Positions 29,889 to 41,734 of a stretch of 64,000 bases of DNA are shown here, piece by piece (positions within the stretch are counted from its first letter, which is position 1; the number at the start of each line of letters is the position of its first letter). This DNA comes from Anaeramoeba ignava (lineage: Eukaryota > Metamonada > Anaeramoebidae). Location: contig JAPDFW010000069.1 of NCBI GenBank assembly GCA_028826165.1, positions 1 through 64,000 of the forward strand, given 5' to 3'. Position numbers and translations under genes: made by a program. The notes under the pieces are model-generated. The model was not told the origin of the DNA and made no database searches. It worked only from the letters and a program-made list of their open reading frames with translations.

Positions 29889-32800
29889 ATGGATAAAATA
29901 CTTGAAGCACTTTTAGCATCAGAAGTTCATTCTAACGAACAAAAAACATTATTTGTAAAAAATGTGATAATTTCTGAAGCATTTCAAAAAATATGTCAAG
30001 AAACAAAAGAAATTGAACTTTTAAGTGATTTATCAATAAAATGGATTTTAACGGAAAAAACAAAAACAAAGTCAATTCAAAGTGAATTAGGATATTTAAT
30101 TCTTCGTGGGATTTGCAATCAAAATCCAGAAGCTTTTTCAACTTATTTTGATGCAAAATGGTTTTCTTTTCCTCAAAAACAATCAAATCATTGGATTCAA
30201 CTTGTTCTTTTTATTTTTCAATTGAAATCATCTAATCAAAAAATTCAACAAGATGCAAAAAAAATTGTTTCTATTATTCAAAATTCTATTTATAATATTG
30301 TTATAAATGAAAATGATTCTTTTTTTAAAAATGAAATTATTTCAATTTGGTTTGAAGAACCTTGTCTTTTATCTCCTAATTTAGATATTTCTAAAGTAGA
30401 TATAAAATTAAATTCATTTATAAAATTAAAATTAAAATCAAAATTAAAATGAAAATTAAAATTAAAATTAAAAATTAAAATTAAAATTAAAATTAAAATT
30501 CATTTATAAAATTAAAATTAAAATTTATTTTAAAATTAAAATTAAAATTAAAATTAAAATTAAAATTAAAATTAAAATTCAATTATAAAATTAAAATTAA
30601 AATTAAAATTAAAATTAAAATTAAAATTAAAATTCATTTTAAAATTAAAATTAAAATTCATTTATAAAATTAAAATTAAAATTAAAATTAAAAATTAAAA
30701 TTAAAATTAAAATTAAAATTAAAATTAAAATTGAAATTAAAATTAAAATTAAAATTAAAATTAAAATTAAAATTAAAATTAAAATTAAAATTAAAATTAA
30801 AATTAAAATTAAAATTAAAATTAAAATTAAAATTCATTTTAAAATTAAAATTAAAATTCATTTTAAAATTAAAATTAAAATTCATTTTTAAAATTAAAAT
30901 TAAAATTCATTTATAAAATTAAAATTAAAATTAAAATTCATTTTAAAATTAAAATTAAAATTAAAATTAAAATTAAAATTCATTTATAAAATTAAAATTC
31001 ATTTTAAAAATAAATTTAAAAAAAAAAAAAGTTATGTGTTAGTTGGATAGCAAACGAAAAACAACGCTCGCTTCTTGACAAAGAAAATCTCATATTAGAT
31101 AACATTTTCCCCAAATTAGACCAAAGAAAAAAAGCTGAAATTTTAGTTCAAGTTTTAAATTTCCTTTCAAATACAGATTACAGCGAAAAAATTAGTTTTC
31201 TTCCACTTTTCTTTGTTTTGACAAAATTTCCAATAGAATATGTTCAACTTGTTCACCCCTTTTTTCAACAATCAAAATTCAACAACAAACAACTTGAATT
31301 AACACTTCTCAGAATATTAAAATGGCCACTCCGTAAAGGAATATCCAATTGGGCTGTTGCAATTCTTACTTTTATTATTTCTTCAAAAACATTCAGTGTT
31401 TTAATTAATGTCGCTAAAAAAAGATTGAATGAAGTTTTCAAACAAATTCCTGATTTATTTCTATTCGAAATTTCCCAACTGAAAAACCAAAAAAATTCCT
31501 TTTCTTTAGATGATCCAAATGCAAACCAGAAAACTCTTAATGAAATCCAAAAAAAACAACTTCCATCAACTCATTTCGCATGGAAAATAATTAAGACAAT
31601 TATATATGGACTCGCACATTCGCCGGCAATTTTCCATCAAGTCATCAACGAATTCCCAGTTTTGATTGGCGAATTGGAAAAAAACGGAACAATTTATGCT
31701 GATTTGTTTATCAAGAAAATTGTCCGACTTCTTTTTTGCGCAATTTATCAATTTCCAGGCTATCCTGAACTATATGAATCGCTCCTTTCACTTTTGGAAA
31801 AATATTCTTCACTGAACCCACCAGAGTCAGTTATTCGGAAAATATGGGCAAAAAACTCACTAACATCAATCAAAGACGCAAACGAACTTTTAAAATATGA
31901 TTTCACTTGTCAACCTAAATCAGAAACAGGCTATTCAGGCCTGACAAACATCGGCAACACATGCTTTATGAACTCTTTTATTCAGGCCTTATTCATCACA
32001 AAAGATTTCCGTGACGATATTTTCGGGGCTCCTTTTACAGAGATCCAAACATTGCAAAACTCGCGAAATTCAGAAAACGAACGATCAATTTACGTTTTTG
32101 AGCTCCAAAGAGTCTTTGCATTTCTATTGCTCACACAAAGACACTCGTATTCTCCTTATCATTTCTTTCGTGTTCTTCCCGATCAGTACAAAAACGGGAT
32201 GCAGCAAGATTCTTCAGAATTTGGAATGGTTTTGCTTGATTTATTGCATACTGAAATGCAGAAACTCCAAGATCCCAAGAAATTAACAGATTCGCCCAAA
32301 ATAATGTCTGAAAGCCTTTCAATGGAAGAAAACCAAATAAAAGCTGATGGAACAAGAATAATGCCGGACGGCAACAGAATCACAGAAGAAAGAAGTATTG
32401 TGGAAATATCAAATATGTCAAATAGTATGGAAATGATAGAAACCCAAAATAGCATGGATACTATAAATAGCCAAAAAAGCATGGATATCATAAATACTCA
32501 GCCAGAAACATCCAAAATTCAGCAAGAAATCCCAACATTTGTTTCCCAAGCTTTCCAAGGAAAAATCCAAAGTGAAACAACATGCGCTTTGTGCGGAAAC
32601 AAAGTCTATAAAAAAGAACCCTTTTTCGAACTTTCTTTGTCTTTTGATTCCAAATCAAAAAATGTTCAAACACTTTCTGAACTTTTCCAAAATTTCCAAA
32701 AACAGGAAAAATTGGATGAAAAAAACTTGTATTTATGCGAAAAATGCCACAAATACTCACAAGCAGAAAAAAGGATGAGAATTGCAGAATATCCAAATAA

Positions 32801-33521
32801 TTTCATCATCACTTTGAAGCGATTCTGTTACGATCCAAAACGGAAATCAATGAAGAAACTCTTGAATCAAGTGGATTTTCCAGTTGAATTGAAGCTAATC
32901 AAAGAAGATCTCGAGGCTTCTGTGAATTCCAAATTCTCAAGTTTGCAAGAAAGGAAAATTGAGGAAATTTACTATGATTTATATGCAGTTATTATTCATT
33001 CAGGATATTCGCCAGTAAGCGGCCATTATTTCGTTTATGGGCGAAGTCTTGATTCAATACAAACAAACCAAGAATCACAAAATAACAAGTTTTCCTCTAA
33101 TGAACGTTGGATTGCTTTCAACGATAGTTCTGTTTCTTATTCATCTTTAAAAAACCTTCTTGAACTTAACACAAAATTTCCTCATAACACGCCTTATATT
33201 CTATTCTATAAAAAAAGATCCCAAAAACCTCAAGCATTTAAACCCTCAAATCTTAATATTTCACCTTTAATGGTTAAACTCGTTCAAATTGATAACGAAA
33301 AATTGATCGATGAAGAAAAAAATCAAGAACAGAAAATAAACAAAAAAATTATTCCAAATTTCTCTCATTTTCATAATAATTATTATGAAGATGAAGATGA
33401 TGATGATTTTGGAGGTGGAAATGATTCAAATTATTATAATAACAATAATAATAATAATAACAATAATAATAACGGTCCTTTGCATAATTCTTTTAGCAAT
33501 TTTAATTCTTATGTTTATTGA
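29889..33521 (+). CDS. USP38/USP35-like ubiquitin-specific protease
   Basis: Two exons (29889-30395, 31032-33521; phase-0 intron of 636 bp filled with AAAATT units) give 998 aa. The protein opens MDKILEALLAS, like USP38, and residues 1 to about 460 form the helical-repeat N-terminus of USP35/38 (WPLRKGISNWAVAIL, SAVLINV-like FSVLINVAKK, FPGYPELYE). The catalytic Cys box is GLTNIGNTCFMNSFIQALF (Cys near 480), then QQDSSEFGMVLLDLL, a zinc-binding pair CALCGNK and CEKCHKYS, FIITLKRFCYD, and the His box SGYSPVSGHYFVYG (His near 833). An insert of S/M/E-rich repeats lies near residues 590-650 between the Cys box and the zinc site. The C-terminus has a DDDDFGGGNDS and poly-N tail. USPs remove ubiquitin from proteins; the substrate is unknown. 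All catalytic residues are present. Confidence 0.92.
30400..31020. repeat. Hexamer array filling USP38-like intron
   Basis: AAAATT units with repeated CATTTATAAAATT and CATTTTAAAATT interruptions, between a GTAGAT donor and an AAAAAG acceptor. Confidence 0.9.
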
Positions 33522-33628
33522 CCAAAAAAGAAATATCAAAACTTCCTAAATAAAAATAAATAAAATGAATAAAAAACTTGATTTTTTTAATTTTCATTTT
33601 CATTTTTCTAATTTCTTTCCTTTTAAAA

Positions 33629-35323
33629 ATGACTTCAAAAATTAATGAAGTTTGGATTTTTGGAAATCAAGAGTTATTTGGTTTTGGAGGAAGACCAAGA
33701 ATACATGGATTACCAAGAAGAATGGAAAATGTTGAACAAGTTCCAATTAGAGAAATTTCAGCGAATTCTTCAAGTTCCATTTTTGTTTATCAAGATGATA
33801 GAGCAATTGAATATTTACAAAAAGTAAAAAGAGCAAGAAAAATTCAATTTGAAAACATAAAAAAAGCAGTTTCAGGAAATTTGAGTTTTGGAGTTTTAAC
33901 GCTTGATGGAAATGTATTTGTGAAAGGAAAAATTATTCATTCGGAACAGAAGGAAAGTTTTATCAAAGTGAATGATATGATTGAGGATGAAGATGACAGA
34001 ATTATTAAGGATGTTATTTGTGGAATGAATTCTATTTATATGTTGAGTGAAAAGAATACTGCTTATGGATTTGGAAATAATAATTATGGTCAACTTTGTT
34101 GTGAAAGATCAGAGAATAAAAATAAAGTAGTTTTAATGATGAAAAATGTGTTGAAAATTTATTCAGGAAATTCTGCTAATCATGTTTTTCTTTTGAATTC
34201 AAACCAAGAGCTTTTTTGTTGTGGACATAATTATGATTATCAATTTGGTTTGGGAAAAACAAACAAGTTCGATATTTCAAAACCAACAAAAATCAAAAAT
34301 ATTCCAAAAGGAAAAATATTCGATATTCAAAGTGGAAGAAGACATGTTATCATGCTTATTGAAAATAAAAAAGGAGTAAGAAAAGTTTATTCGTGTGGAA
34401 GTATGCTATATAACGGTCACGGAACCGATAAAACGAAGTTTTCTGAAATCAAATCTGTGCTCAAAAAGGAGAATGTGGCTGAAATTGCTGTTGGTTATGA
34501 TCACAGTTTGATTTTGACTTCAAGCGGTAAATTATTTGGGTTTGGAGATAATGGAAACGGACAATTAGCAAATGAAAACCACGGAAATGCTCCAAAACCT
34601 TTCAAAATTGAACTCCCACATTTAGGGTTTAATATTTCCACTTATCATATTTGTGCTGGCAGCCAAATATCTTTTCTCTATACTTGCGTTTATTCAAGCC
34701 TGAATTTGGATCTAATTCAGTTATTTAGAAGAAAAGAATTTTGTGATATTTTCTTTAACACAATCACTGGTGAAAGAATACCTCTTTCGAAATTGATTTT
34801 GCAATTTAGGATTCAGAAAGAAGAAGATCTTGGGAAGATTGAACAGATCATTTCCAAAAAAACAGTTGAACAAGCAAATCAAATTATTGAAGTTATTTAT
34901 GGAAATTACAAAATTGATTTCAAACTGAAGAGAGAAATTCAAGAGTATTTAAGGAAGGAAAATTTAGTAGAAACAATGAAAAGAATGTATTTATCAGAAG
35001 AAACAAAAGACTTTATTATCAAAAGAAACGAAAAATCATTCAAATTCCACAAATTGGTTTTAATTGCAAGAAGTGAACTATTCAGAGGAATGTTTTTATC
35101 AGTAACTGATGACAATTCGAATCAAGTTAGTGATTACAGTGAATTAAGTGATGAATCTTTTGCAATTTTGGAATATTATTTATATACAAACCAGATCAAA
35201 GAAGAAATCCAAATTACAGAAGAAATTGTTGAAGAAATGAAAAAGGCAATGGATTATTTTCAATTAAATGAATCAAATCCAAATTTAGTAGATTTAATAA
35301 AAGATCAGAAAATGAAAAATTAA
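33629..35323 (+). CDS. RCC1-repeat/tandem-BTB protein, divergent copy 5
   Basis: A 564-aa single-exon member of the family on the opposite strand from the 5'-end cluster. It keeps the layout: RCC1 units (YGFGNNNYGQLCCE, LFCCGHNYDYQFGLG, LFGFGDNGNGQLANE), then LIQLFRRKEFCDIFFN and KDFIIKRNEKSFKFHK with RSELFRGMFLSVTDDN. Compared with the other copies it has lost the (NE)n spacer, has a different N-terminus (MTSKINEVWIFGNQELFGFG) and uses more G/C in codons, so it looks like an older lineage. I chose the ATG at 33629; the upstream extension from 33578 is a TTG codon and poly-F/I. Confidence 0.88.
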   Translation: MTSKINEVWIFGNQELFGFGGRPRIHGLPRRMENVEQVPIREISANSSSSIFVYQDDRAIEYLQKVKRARKIQFENIKKAVSGNLSFGVLTLDGNVFVKGKIIHSEQKESFIKVNDMIEDEDDRIIKDVICGMNSIYMLSEKNTAYGFGNNNYGQLCCERSENKNKVVLMMKNVLKIYSGNSANHVFLLNSNQELFCCGHNYDYQFGLGKTNKFDISKPTKIKNIPKGKIFDIQSGRRHVIMLIENKKGVRKVYSCGSMLYNGHGTDKTKFSEIKSVLKKENVAEIAVGYDHSLILTSSGKLFGFGDNGNGQLANENHGNAPKPFKIELPHLGFNISTYHICAGSQISFLYTCVYSSLNLDLIQLFRRKEFCDIFFNTITGERIPLSKLILQFRIQKEEDLGKIEQIISKKTVEQANQIIEVIYGNYKIDFKLKREIQEYLRKENLVETMKRMYLSEETKDFIIKRNEKSFKFHKLVLIARSELFRGMFLSVTDDNSNQVSDYSELSDESFAILEYYLYTNQIKEEIQITEEIVEEMKKAMDYFQLNESNPNLVDLIKDQKMKN

Positions 35324-35475
35324 TTGAAAAATTTTTGATTAAATTATGTATTATTAAAAACAATTCAAAAAAAATGAATGAAAGAAAGAAAAAACAAAAA
35401 GAGTTTATTCGTTTATTTATTATTGTTACTTAAAAAGAAAGAAAGAAAGAAAAAAAAAATATAAATTATCATATT

Positions 35476-36963
35476 TTAATTCTTTTGGAAAGGAAGAAAG
35501 TAACTTTCGACTTCTTCAACTTTCCAATATTGATTTCCAGCAAGAAAATTTGTTGATTCCAAAGAATTTGCAGTCATTCCTTCTGGAAGCGAATATTTGA
35601 AACCAAAAGTGGAAAAACCTTCATGCAAATCCTTTTTCAAGCCACAATCTCTTCCGAACCAAGGACCAGATTCAGAATCATCATAATAAATGGCGTATTC
35701 TTGTTCATTTTTTCTGATTGGAAATTTTTGAGGAGGTTTTTGAGCAGGATTTTTGAGACTGAAAAGAAAAGCATGAGGATCAGAAATCCAGCCCGCAGCC
35801 TGATTGAATGGGTTCTTTACACTCAAACGATCAGGGTTTGTAGTCCAGCCAACAGAAGTATATCCTCCAAAGATAAAATTATCTATTGTTTTAATGATGA
35901 CAAGCGTTTTTCCTTTGTTGTCAGTTAAATTATGGAAATCCTTTGCTTGCCAACCATTTTTTTTAGCAGAAAACCCCAGTTTCATTTGCAGAAAGAATTC
36001 CTTATCAACAATCCATTCGCGGAGCTTGTGGATATGCTCCTTTTCTTGGATGATTGATGACTGGAATCTGAGTCGCGAACTAAATATTAAGGATTTTCTG
36101 TTTTCTCTTGCTTTTTGGTATTTGTGGATGAATTGATTTCCTTGGTCGACATTAAGAGAAGAGATCATTTGATACTGGAAAATATTGCGAGATATTTGCT
36201 TTGGAATCAAGTCTGTTTTCCAAGCCAAATTGAATTCCTCCTTCGAAAAATCAATAAACCTGATTTTGGATATTAAATTGGATAATCCTTGTTTTAAATA
36301 TTTGAGCTGTTTTTCGCTCATGGATTGTGATGGATATATATTTGATTTGCGTTTTCCCCAATTCACAACAGCCTGGAAAATATCAAATTCATTTGTCTTG
36401 ATTTCATCGTAAGAAAGAATTTGAATCAAGTGATTTTCTTCCAATTCCTCAAAAAATGGGGTTTTGATAAAATCCTCAAAATGATCCAAAATAAATTGAT
36501 AGCAGAAGCGCGATAAATCATGCACATTAATTGATTCTGATATTTTGAGAAGATCTACAACAGTTTCAAGCTGGCAATTTTCCATCACAAATTTTGAGGA
36601 TAAACTTGTCAATTCCTCAATCAAATATTTCGATGAAAAAAGCAAAATTTCAACAGCATTTTCAAGTGTGATTTCTATTTTGCCAGTATAAAAATAAAGG
36701 AGAATGTTTAGCAATATTTTTCCTGATGTTTCTTGAAGAACCATTTCTCCTTTTTGATATTCTTTCATTCGAGACCGAAATAATGACTTGAAATAATCGC
36801 TTCTTGCTGAAAGTATTGATTTATGACACTTGAATATTCTTGTTTCTTCTTCTTTTTCTTTACTTTCACATATTATTTGGAAATCACTATAATTTTCTTC
36901 ACTTTCAAATAATTTTTGAAAATCTTCTGATAATTTCTCTATATTTGAAAAAGTTTGGGTCAT
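35476..36963 (-). CDS. BTB-BACK-TLDc protein
   Basis: Intact 495-aa single-exon paralogue of the gene at 14094-15558. BTB domain about residues 10-125 (YSDFQIICESKEKEEETRIF, KCHKSILSARSDYFKSLF, YFYTGKIEI), BACK region about 130-260 (FDIFQAVVNWGKRKSN, IRFIDFSKEEF), TLDc domain about 300-495 (LREWIVDKEFFLQMKLGFSA, KTLVIIKTIDNFIFGGYT, GPWFGRDCGL, STNFLAGNQYWKVEEVESYF). TLDc domains occur in oxidative-stress and V-ATPase-associated proteins; BTB often links to Cullin-3. Both roles are inferred. It is divergent from the RCC1-BTB pseudogene 73 bp away. Confidence 0.9.
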   Translation of the reverse strand: MTQTFSNIEKLSEDFQKLFESEENYSDFQIICESKEKEEETRIFKCHKSILSARSDYFKSLFRSRMKEYQKGEMVLQETSGKILLNILLYFYTGKIEITLENAVEILLFSSKYLIEELTSLSSKFVMENCQLETVVDLLKISESINVHDLSRFCYQFILDHFEDFIKTPFFEELEENHLIQILSYDEIKTNEFDIFQAVVNWGKRKSNIYPSQSMSEKQLKYLKQGLSNLISKIRFIDFSKEEFNLAWKTDLIPKQISRNIFQYQMISSLNVDQGNQFIHKYQKARENRKSLIFSSRLRFQSSIIQEKEHIHKLREWIVDKEFFLQMKLGFSAKKNGWQAKDFHNLTDNKGKTLVIIKTIDNFIFGGYTSVGWTTNPDRLSVKNPFNQAAGWISDPHAFLFSLKNPAQKPPQKFPIRKNEQEYAIYYDDSESGPWFGRDCGLKKDLHEGFSTFGFKYSLPEGMTANSLESTNFLAGNQYWKVEEVESYFLPFQKN

Positions 36964-36984
36964 TTAATCATTGAAGAAGGAAAA

Positions 36985-37036
36985 ATTTGAAAAAAAAAAT
37001 GAAAAAATGAAAAATTCATTTTTTTTCTTTTTAAAA
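36985..37036. promoter_or_regulatory. Bidirectional T-rich spacer
   Basis: The 73-bp spacer contains GAAAAAATGAAAAATTCATTTTTTTTC, reported here only as the two half-elements: GAAAAAATGAAAAA for the minus-strand gene and TTCATTTTTTTTC for the plus-strand gene. They are nearly palindromic. Confidence 0.45.
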
Positions 37037-38802
37037 ATGAATGAAATTATATTTTTTGGTTCAAATCAAAATCCAAAACTTTTCAAAAATGAACCAAATA
37101 AAATAACAAAACCAATTCAATTTAAATTTGAAAATGAAAATGAAAATGAAAATGAAAAACAAATTAAACAAATTTCATCAGGAGATTTTTCAACAATTTT
37201 CCTTTTTAAAAATGGAAAATCAATAGAATATTTAAATGAAAATGATTCAAAACAAAATCCTTCAAAAATCCAAATTGAAAATATTCAAAAAGTAACTGTT
37301 GGTTTTCAAAACAAAGCTATTTTAACAAAAGAAGGAAATGTATTTGCCAAAGGAGATGATATTAATCTAAATAATACAAAAGAATTTATCAATATTTCAT
37401 CATTAATTGAAAATAAAAATGATAGAATAATTCAAGATATTGTTTCTGGAGCTAATTCAATTTACTTATTAACTTCAAATCAAAATGCTTATGGAATTGG
37501 TTTAAATGAATTTGGTCAACTTGGTTTTGATTATGAAGCATTTAATGAAACAAAAAAACCAATTTTAATGATGAAAAATGTTTCTAAAATATTTTCAGGA
37601 AATTCTTCAAAATATGTTTTTCTTTTAAATTTAAATCAAGAATTATTTGGATGTGGAAATAATTTTTATTTTCAACTTGGATTAGGAGAATCAAGAAGAG
37701 AAATACAAACCCAAAAATTAACCAAAATTCAAAATATTCCAAAAGGTAAAATAATTGCTATTCATTCAATAATGTTAATTGAAAATGGAAATGAAAATCC
37801 AAAAAGAAAAATTTATTCATGTGGGAATTATCGATTAAATGGACTTGGACAAAAATGAAAATACTTATGAATTTACTGAAATAAAATCATCTTTATTTGA
37901 AAATGATATTATTATTGATTTTTCTGTTGGATATCACTATATTTTGATTTTAACTTCCAAAGGGAAATTAATTGGATTTGGAAATAATTATTATGCTCAA
38001 TTAGGAACTGGAAATACAAAAAACAAAGAATTCCAATTGAAATTGAACTTCCTAAATTAAGATTTAATGAAGATATTTCCAATTATCATATTTCTTGTGG
38101 ATATCACAAATCATTTCTTTATTATTCTCCTTTCTCTTCTTTTTCTAATCTTGAAGAAGATTTGATAAAATTATTTGAAAGAAAAGAATTTTGTAATATT
38201 TCATTTAAAACAGAAAATGGAGAAATAATCAAAGCTCATAAATTAATATTGAAATATAGATTAAATCAAAATCAAAATCAAATTGAAAAACTTCAAGAAA
38301 TTATTTCAAAAAAATCAATTAAAGAATCAAATCAAATATTTGAAATGATTTATTCAAACAATTCCAAAATAAATTCAAAATTATATTTTGAAATTAAAGA
38401 AATTATAAATTCAAATGAAAAAATTGAAGAAACAATTAAAAGAATTTATTTAAATGAAAATGAAAATGAAAAAGATTTTATAATTGAAAGAAAAGAAAAG
38501 AAAAGAAATATAAATTTCCCAAATTAATATTAATAATGAGAAGTGAATTATATCGAGGAATGTTTTTATCTGTAACAAATGATAATTCAAATAAAGTTAC
38601 AGATTATAGTGAATTAAGTAATAAATCATTTCAAATATTTGAATATTGGATTTATTCAAATCAAATTAAAAATGAAATTCAAATTACACAAGAAATTATT
38701 AATGAAATTCAAATTGGAATTGATTATTTTCAATTAAATCAAACAAATCCAAATTTATTTGATTTATTAATTAAGAAATTTAATAACCAAAATCAATATT
38801 AA
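37037..38802 (+). pseudogene. Broken RCC1-BTB paralogue, copy 6
   Basis: Starts with the family N-terminus (MNEIIFFGSNQNPK) at 37037 but has three frame breaks relative to the intact copy at 43814-45589. Near 37852 there is one extra base in an A-run (GGACAAAAATGA). Near 38030 one base is missing in a C-run (TTCCAATTG where intact copies have TTCCCAATT). Near 38505 a GAAAA unit is added, then the frame is lost. There is also an in-frame loss of about four codons at KIIAIHSIML (intact: KIIDIQCGFAFSIML). The remainder to the stop at 38802 is close to the family consensus. With three breaks I call it a pseudogene, although homopolymer consensus errors could account for two of them. Confidence 0.8.
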
Positions 38803-38849
38803 AATCAAAATTAAAATTAAAATCAAAATTAAAATTAAAATCAAAATTA

Positions 38850-39245
38850 TTAAATTATTCAGAATAAGTTTAGATTAATTTAAATAAATAAAAATTAATA
38901 AAATATATAAAATAAGATTTATTTTAAATCTAATTATTTATTATTATTGATTTAATTTTTGAAATAAATTAATTAAAATATTTTATTAATTTTTAAAATT
39001 ATTCAGAATAAGTTTAGATTATTTTAAATAAAGAAAAATTAATAAAATATATAAAATAAGATTTAATTTTAAATCTAATTATTTATTATTATTGATTTAA
39101 TTTTTGAAATAAATTAATTAAAATATTTTATTAATTTTTTAAAATTATTCAGAATAAGTTTAGATTATTTTAAATAAAGAAAAATTAATAAAATATAAAA
39201 TAAGATTTATTTTAAATCTAATTATTTATTATTATTGATTTAATT
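38850..39245. repeat. Three tandem units of about 145 bp
   Basis: The landmark ATTCAGAATAAGTTTAGATT starts at 38857, 39001 and 39147, so the period is 144-146 bp. Each unit continues AAATAAGATTTATTTTAAATC and TTATTATTATTGATTTAATTT. The third copy is cut short by the promoter of the next gene. Units differ at only a few positions, so the amplification is recent. It does not resemble the 163-bp satellite. Confidence 0.9.
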
Positions 39246-39275
39246 TTTTCATTTTTTTCATTTCATTTTTTTTTA
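39243..39275 (+). promoter_or_regulatory. T-rich TTTTTTCATTTTTTTC element
   Basis: TTTTTTCATTTTTTTCATTTC lies about 20-45 bp before the ATG at 39287, at the edge of the 145-bp repeats. Confidence 0.45.
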
Positions 39276-39286
39276 TTAAAATTAAA

Positions 39287-41727
39287 ATGAATTTAAAAAG
39301 AAAACTTTTTATTTTCTTCATTTTATTAATTTTCTTTAATGAAGTGATTACAACAAAAGATAAAGTCATTAAAAAGGAAATAAAAGAAGAAACAAAATTT
39401 GATTATGAAAAGACAAACAGAAAAAGCAAAAAAAATTTTGAAAAAGAAAAAGAAGAAGAAGAATTAAGATGGAACGAAATTGAACAAATACTTTCCAATG
39501 ACGGATATCAAGGGGATCGATTTAGTTACTCAATTTCAATTTCTGAGAACAGAAAATATCTAGTTGTTGGAGCACCTTTTGCAAGTGTTAATGGAACAGT
39601 AGATCAAGGAAAAGTTTATGTTTTTGAAAATAACGGAACAAATTGGATTCAAACTGAAATTTTAATTGCAATTGATGGGAATCATGATGAATATTTTGGA
39701 TCAAGTCTTTCAATTTCAAGAGATGGAACTTTTATTGTTGTTGGATCTCCTTCTGCGAGTGTTAGTGGATATCCTTCAGAAGGAAAAGCTTATGTTTTTG
39801 AGCATAACGGAACAAATTGGGTTCAAACTCAAATGCTATTTTCAAATGATAGTGAAAGTTATGAATATTTTGGATCAAGTATTTCAATTTCACAAAATCA
39901 AACATATCTTTTTATTGGAGCTCCTTTTGCAACTGTGAATGGAAATACGTCTCAAGGAAAAGTTTATGTTTTTGAAAATAATGGAACAAATTGGGTTCAA
40001 TCTCAAGTTTTAATAGCAATTAATGGAAGTTTTTATTATGAATTTGGATCAACCATTTCAATTTCTGAAAATGAGAATTATCTTGTGATTGGAGCTCCTT
40101 TTGCAAGTGTAAATGGAAGTAGTTCTCAAGGAAGAGTTTATATCTTCACAATCAATGGAACAGATTGGGTTCAATCCCAAGCTTTAATAGCAAGTGATGG
40201 GGGTTCTTATTATCATTTTGGATCAAGTATTTCAATTTCTGAAAATGAAAATGATCTTTTTATTGGAGCTCCTGGTGCAACTGTGAATGGGAATGATTCT
40301 CAAGGAAAATTCTATGTTTTCAAAAATAATGGAACAGATTGGGTTGAATCTCAAGCTTTAATAGCAAGTGATGGGAATGCTTATAATCATTTTGGATCAA
40401 GTATCTCGGTTTCACAAAATGATACATTTCTTGTGATTGGAGCTCCTGGTGCGAATGTTAGAGCAAATACTTCTCAAGGAAAAGCATATGTTTTTGAAAA
40501 CAACGGAACAAATTGGGTTCAAACTCAAATTTTAATTGCAAGTGATGGGAATCCAACTGATCGATTTGGATTTAGTGTTTGCGCTTTATTGAATGATATT
40601 TTTGTTGGAGCTACTTTTTCGAGTACTGAAAGTAATTCAGGTCAAGGAGAAATATATGTTTTTGCAAAATTCCCAGCTCCTTCGCAAGTCAATCTTTTGA
40701 ATTGCAGTTCTTTGTTTTCTTCATTTAACTGCTATTGGAATCAAATTGTGAATGATTCAAGTGAAATTGAATATCAAATCATTTACAATTCTTCATGGGA
40801 AGTGATTCAATCACCAAATCTAAATCAAGACACGTACTATCAAGTTTTCAATTCCTCAATCTATCCAACTATCACAGGAAATGCAGATTATTCAATTGAA
40901 ATCAAAGCTTGCAATACATCAAAAACACCAAAAGTTTGCGGAAAAAATTCAAATGCCTGGAATTTACAAACAAGAATTGATTCTGTTACAGATTTTCATT
41001 TGAAGGCTTTATCAGGAGAATCAATCGAGGTTTCATGGAATTATCCAAATGTTCAAATCATTGATTCAGTTCCAAAATTAGATCACTATATGATTTCTTA
41101 TGAAAAACAGAATTCGTATCAATCAACAAACATCTCAGTATTGAACTCTTCTACTTCATATCAGATAACTAATTTGGATTCAGAATCACTGTATTCCATT
41201 TCCATTTGGGTTGCAGGACTGAGGGATGTTCTGGGGAAGATCAAGGAGAAATCAAATCAGGATCAAATTCAACCTTATTTGGAAAAGTATTAAATCTTCA
41301 ATGTTCTAATTTGGAAGATTATCATGTGTCATGTTCTTGGAATCCACCAAATAGTATTGGAACTCCTGATTATTATAACTTCACTTATCAAGCAACAACT
41401 CAAAATGATTTCAATACAATAAACACAAATATGTTGTCTCAAGAATTTATCGCAAAATTTTCAAATCAAGAATATCAAATCAATGTTTCTGCTTGTGATT
41501 CATTACTTCAATGTGGAACTATCTCATCAGTTAGAATTACAACTTTGAATTCAAATCAAAATTCTCAAAGTAGTTCAAAATCTACAAAAATTGCTATTGG
41601 TGTTGTTTTCTCAATTATTGGTGTTGTTTTGATTGTTCTTGGAATAATTTTGATTCAAAGAAAGAAAAAAAGTAAAAACACAGATTATTCACAACTTGAA
41701 TTGGAAACAAGGGATGATCGAGATTAA
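39287..41727 (+). CDS. Integrin-alpha-like FG-GAP/fibronectin-III receptor, one frame break
   Basis: Predicted type I membrane protein of about 813 aa once one base is restored near 41208. Signal peptide (FIFFILLIFFNEVITT), a charged linker, then seven FG-GAP repeats (for example EYFGSSLSISRDGTFIVVGS, each with QGKVYVFENNGTNWVQ), enough for one seven-bladed propeller as in integrin alpha chains. About three fibronectin-III-like domains follow (CYWNQI, IEVSWNYP, CSWNPP) with cysteines and many N-x-S/T sites. A single membrane helix (IGVVFSIIGVVLIVLGIILI) precedes a short tail (KNTDYSQLELETRDDRD). The frame drops by one base at an ATTTGGG run; a fourth G would give WGCRTEGCSGE, a normal extracellular cysteine pattern. 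The role is probably adhesion or surface recognition, an inference from architecture. Confidence 0.8.
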
Positions 41728-41734
41728 TTTAAAT

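Noticed and set aside
37845-37860. AAA-TGA-A as a programmed +1 frameshift signal, as at 14920
   Set aside because: The 37-kb copy has two further frame breaks, and AATGAA is so frequent in these genes that any +1 indel soon meets AAA TGA. Kept only as a low-interest finding for the 14.9-kb gene.
41206-41215. A 7-nt GTTGCAG 'intron' that would repair the integrin-like frame
   Set aside because: Far below any plausible intron length, and a single missing G explains the shift.
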